Assembly (NCBI GenBank): GCA_009774215.1
Contig: VSNH01000135.1
Coordinates: 1 to 8,856 of the forward strand
DNA length: 8,856 nucleotides
Direction: 5' to 3'
Origin: Lachnospiraceae bacterium
Lineage (GTDB): Bacteria > Bacillota > Clostridia > Lachnospirales > Lachnospiraceae
Part shown: positions 6,963-8,856 of the stretch, piece after piece
Layout: each line of letters begins with the position of its first letter
Numbering within the stretch: position 1 is the first letter of the stretch
Position numbers and translations under genes: made by a program
The notes under the pieces: model-generated
The model's input: the letters and a program-made list of their open reading frames with translations, nothing else
Databases searched by the model: none
What the model was told of the DNA's origin: nothing

Positions 6963-7589
6963 TTATTCTGCTGCGGGTGCTTCCTCCGCAGGCGCTGCTT
7001 CTTCTACCGGTGCAGCTTCTGCCTCGGCGGGCGCTTCCTCCGCTGCAGGAGCAGCCTCTGCCTCAGCGGGCGCTTCTTCAGCCGCAGGCGCCTCGCACCC
7101 GGAAGCACCGCCTTTCTCCGCCAACTGGTTCATCACGCGTGCGAAGTTGGTGATCGGAGACTGGATGCTGCCAAGCAGCTTGGACAGCAGCTCTTCTCTG
7201 GAAGGAATCTTCGCAACTTCCTTGATGCCATCCGCATCATAAGCGATGCCTTCCACGATGCCGCCCTTCACTTCGAGGGCGTCTGCCGTCTTAGCGAATT
7301 TGCATAACACTCTCGCGGGAGCCGTAGCGTCCTCTGTAGAGATGGCAACCGCGCTGGGGCCTTCCAGATAAGGGAGAAGCGCTTCGCAGTCCGTGCCCTT
7401 GAATGCAAAATTCATCATTGTGTTCTTGTAAACCTTGTAGGTGATCCCGGCCTCACGCAGCTGCTTACGAAGCTGTGTGTCCTGTTCCACCGTAAGTCCG
7501 CGATAGTCAACGAGAACGACTGACTGTGCGTCTTTCACGGCAGCGGCGATCTCATCCACGATCGGTTTCTTCAATTCCACCTTTGCCAT
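6963..7589 (-). CDS. rplJ: 50S ribosomal protein L10 with extended Ala/Glu/Pro tail
   Basis: L10 anchors L7/L12 dimers to the 23S rRNA at the base of the ribosomal stalk and, in complex with L12, is the autoregulator of this operon in bacteria studied. Seen: 208 residues. Residues 1-165 match the usual family length and order: an N-terminal rRNA-binding domain (MAKVELKKPIVDEIAAAVKDAQ, VVLVDYRGLTV, YKVYKNTMM, LEGPSAVAIS), then KIPSREELLSKLLGSIQSPI and the helix ITNFARVMNQLAEK, the L12-docking region. Residues 166-208 are an extra low-complexity tail of Ala, Glu and Pro with two exact 13-residue repeats. The ATG at 7589 has AAGGAGG 7 nt upstream; an earlier ATG at 7594 is followed directly by a stop. 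It is first in the rplJL operon, behind an L10 leader. Confidence 0.97.
   Translation of the reverse strand: MAKVELKKPIVDEIAAAVKDAQSVVLVDYRGLTVEQDTQLRKQLREAGITYKVYKNTMMNFAFKGTDCEALLPYLEGPSAVAISTEDATAPARVLCKFAKTADALEVKGGIVEGIAYDADGIKEVAKIPSREELLSKLLGSIQSPITNFARVMNQLAEKGGASGCEAPAAEEAPAEAEAAPAAEEAPAEAEAAPVEEAAPAEEAPAAE
7014..7091 (-). repeat. Two 39-bp tandem repeats encoding the L10 tail
   Basis: Units 7053-7091 and 7014-7052 both encode APAAEEAPAEAEA (residues 167-179 and 180-192). They differ at six nucleotide positions, all synonymous. A third, degenerate stretch, APVEEAAPAEEAPAAE, closes the protein. Confidence 0.85.
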
Positions 7590-7596
7590 TACATTA

Positions 7597-7603
7597 CCTC
7601 CTT
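7597..7603 (-). promoter_or_regulatory. rplJ ribosome binding site
   Basis: AAGGAGG on the minus strand, 7 nt upstream of the rplJ ATG at 7589. A second ATG sits at 7594 only 2 nt from the Shine-Dalgarno and is followed at once by TAA, so it is not the gene start. Confidence 0.85.
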
Positions 7604-7635
7604 ATAGATTTTGTTGCCGATAGGAGTGTATACAT

Positions 7636-7666
7636 AGAAACATCCTCCCTGAAGACAGGAAGGATG
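7636..7666 (-). terminator. Attenuator hairpin in the rplJ leader
   Basis: Plus-strand CATCCTCCCTG (7641-7651), loop AAGA, and CAGGAAGGATG (7656-7666) form an 11-bp stem. Its one imperfect position is G-U in the minus-strand RNA. The RNA continues UUUCU, a short and imperfect U-tract. It lies about 80 nt after the promoter and about 50 nt before rplJ, the place of the regulated terminator in Bacillota rplJL leaders. Confidence 0.7.
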
Positions 7667-7745
7667 ATATAAGTCAATGATATCTCTTCTCTCCTCGGTA
7701 GGCGGACTCTTACGCCGACAATACGGCACCTACTGTCTTCGGCAT
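7641..7745 (-). promoter_or_regulatory. L10 leader: autoregulatory rplJL mRNA leader
   Basis: The 5' leader of rplJ carries the conserved L10-L12 binding site. Seen on the minus strand: GCCGAAGACAGUAGGUGCCG, a short loop, CGGCGUAAGAGUCCGCCUACC, then GAGGAG. GUAGG pairs with CCUAC (7729-7733 with 7698-7702) and GCCG with CGGC (7724-7727 with 7714-7717). Between the two stems is a purine-rich asymmetric internal loop of kink-turn type. Known: L10-L12 binds such leaders to repress rplJL, by transcription attenuation in Bacillus subtilis. The binding site is followed here by a terminator hairpin, so attenuation is the likely mode. The assignment is from motif memory, not a covariance search. Confidence 0.85.
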
Positions 7746-7750
7746 CTGCT

Positions 7751-7780
7751 ACTATAGCACAATCCGCAGTGAGCTGTCAA
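7751..7780 (-). promoter_or_regulatory. Strong sigma-A promoter of the rplJL operon
   Basis: Minus-strand TTGACA (7775-7780; perfect) and TATAGT (7751-7756; 5 of 6), separated by 18 nt, with an extended -10 TG (TGCTATAGT). An A-tract (TAAGTAAAAACAG) lies just upstream of the -35 like an UP element and includes the stop codon of the upstream transporter ORF. The predicted start is near 7745, at the edge of the L10 leader. Confidence 0.88.
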
Positions 7781-7786
7781 CTGTTT

Positions 7787-8779
7787 TTACTTAATATGGC
7801 GCAATTCTTTTTGAGAGAAAAAGAGCGATGCAAAAATAATTGCTGCCATCCCAGCCATCACATACACCAGTCTGTAATTAAGGTTTCCTTCTTTTAAAAC
7901 TGTTTGAATCGCTCTGCAGACGTTCGGATGCTTCTGCAAAAATGTCGGAATCCAACTATCTGCCATTGGACCAACCAATAAATAGGAAAGCGGAATGATA
8001 CATTTAGCCACCATGCTTCTAGCCGCGTATACTCTGCCTTGCAATTCCTTCGGTGTCTTTAATATCCACAATGTTCCCGCCAGCGTATTTACAATAGGCG
8101 TTACAAACAAGAATACAAATTCACCCGAAATAACGAAACAAATATTATTTCTAATACCCATAACGCATAATGATACACCCGTTACAATTGCTGAAATAAA
8201 AATACTCCTGCCATAAGAATATTTCATGCCCTTTTCGGCAACAAATAAGCTTCCGAGAAAAATTCCCACCCCTCCGGCCATCTTTACCAAACCCATATCA
8301 AAACTGTTACCCAAGGATAATACCAGCGGTTCCGTCAAAGAGTCTGAAACATTAATAAGAAAATTGAAAATGGCAAAAAATATCATTAATAATGTTAATC
8401 CTCTTATCGAGAATATAAATCGAAATCCTGCTGAAATATTCTCAAATATATTTTCATGCTCCATCTGTTCTTTATCCGAATCTGAAAAAACGTATGCTGG
8501 TACTCTGATAAAAATTAACATCGCAATCAAAAATGTACATAAATCAATAATCAATAATCCTTTCAAACCTACAGGATAATATAATATTCCAGCACAAACA
8601 GGAGCAATGATACCACTGATGGAATCAATGATCTGGTTCATGCCTCCTGCTTTCTTTATATCATTTTCATTCACCAATGTAGATAAAGAAGCCTGATAGG
8701 CGTTATTATCCAACATATTTGCCGTTGCATTAACAAAATTAAAAGCACAGATTATTCCAAAATCAAATCTTTCTATCAT
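7787..8779 (-). CDS. MFS efflux-type transporter, N-terminally truncated (probable remnant)
   Basis: Resembles Major Facilitator Superfamily drug/macrolide efflux proteins; the substrate is unknown. Seen: 330 residues with about nine hydrophobic segments (near 7-22, 50-68, 72-92, 127-144, 164-182, 192-208, 213-238, 258-276 and 304-322) and the family motif PKELQGRVYAARSM at 243-256. Complete members have about 400 residues and 12 segments. The opening matches the fourth segment, so about three helices and the DRxxRR-type loop are missing. An in-frame TAA lies 12 nt upstream of the ATG, and no frame of the 77 nt further upstream looks like the missing part. Only a weak Shine-Dalgarno-like AGTGG precedes the ATG. 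The gene is AT-rich: hand counts give 12/60 and 16/60 G+C at 8341-8400 and 8101-8160, against 34/60 at 3661-3720 in rpoB. It ends 6 nt before the rplJ -35 with no terminator between, suggesting acquired DNA. Confidence 0.8.
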   Translation of the reverse strand: MIERFDFGIICAFNFVNATANMLDNNAYQASLSTLVNENDIKKAGGMNQIIDSISGIIAPVCAGILYYPVGLKGLLIIDLCTFLIAMLIFIRVPAYVFSDSDKEQMEHENIFENISAGFRFIFSIRGLTLLMIFFAIFNFLINVSDSLTEPLVLSLGNSFDMGLVKMAGGVGIFLGSLFVAEKGMKYSYGRSIFISAIVTGVSLCVMGIRNNICFVISGEFVFLFVTPIVNTLAGTLWILKTPKELQGRVYAARSMVAKCIIPLSYLLVGPMADSWIPTFLQKHPNVCRAIQTVLKEGNLNYRLVYVMAGMAAIIFASLFFSQKELRHIK

Positions 8780-8856
8780 AACACCACTTTACAACTTTTT
8801 AAAAGAAATGCCGTATGAGACACTTTAAGTGTATAATAAGTTTGCACACCAAAATA
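8780..8856. other. AT-rich, gene-free edge upstream of the transporter, with a small palindrome
   Basis: No frame gives a recognisable protein. ACACTT (8820-8825) and AAGTGT (8827-8832) form a 13-nt palindrome with one central base. It could be an operator, or the end or scar of a mobile element that removed the 5' part of the transporter. I cannot decide between these from the window. Confidence 0.35.

Noticed and set aside
7021..7091. CRISPR-like direct repeats
   Set aside because: The repeats are in-frame 39-bp units inside rplJ encoding the Ala/Glu/Pro tail, with no spacers.

Overview
The window is a chromosomal segment of a low-to-moderate G+C Bacillota bacterium, most likely a Clostridia member of the Lachnospiraceae type. 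This rests on the RpoB, RpoC, L10 and L7/L12 protein sequences: no proteobacterial-type insertions in RpoB, a clostridial N-terminus, and long acidic tails. The placement is inference from protein character, not from a search. All genes are on the minus strand, so transcription runs from high to low coordinates.

Layout in transcription order. (1) 8856-8780: 77 nt of AT-rich sequence with a small palindrome and no gene. (2) 8779-7787: an AT-rich, N-terminally truncated MFS efflux-type transporter, probably a remnant. (3) 7780-7590: a strong sigma-A promoter followed by an L10 leader RNA with a terminator-like hairpin. (4) rplJ (ribosomal protein L10, with an Ala/Glu/Pro repeat tail) and rplL (L7/L12). 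(5) 6487-6267: an intrinsic terminator just after rplL, then a separate promoter for rpoB. (6) rpoB, complete. (7) 2408-2232: a 177-nt rpoB-rpoC spacer that is almost entirely inverted repeats. (8) rpoC, with its first 743 codons in the window and the rest beyond the left edge.

How it works together: L10 and L12 form the ribosomal stalk and their operon is expected to be autoregulated by L10-L12 binding to the leader. The leader here has the expected binding-site stem and terminator, plus an 8-nt complementarity between the two that could form the switch. The terminator and promoter between rplL and rpoB would let the RNA polymerase genes be set independently of the stalk proteins. RpoB (beta) and RpoC (beta') together form the polymerase catalytic core.

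Most of the window is conserved housekeeping sequence. I found no wholly new multi-gene system. The most interesting parts are the structured rpoB-rpoC spacer (a gap-free three-way junction plus two near-duplicate hairpins), the possible switch pairing in the L10 leader, the foreign-looking transporter fragment placed 6 nt upstream of the rplJ -35 box, the repeat tail of L10, and one replaced residue in a conserved RpoC motif.
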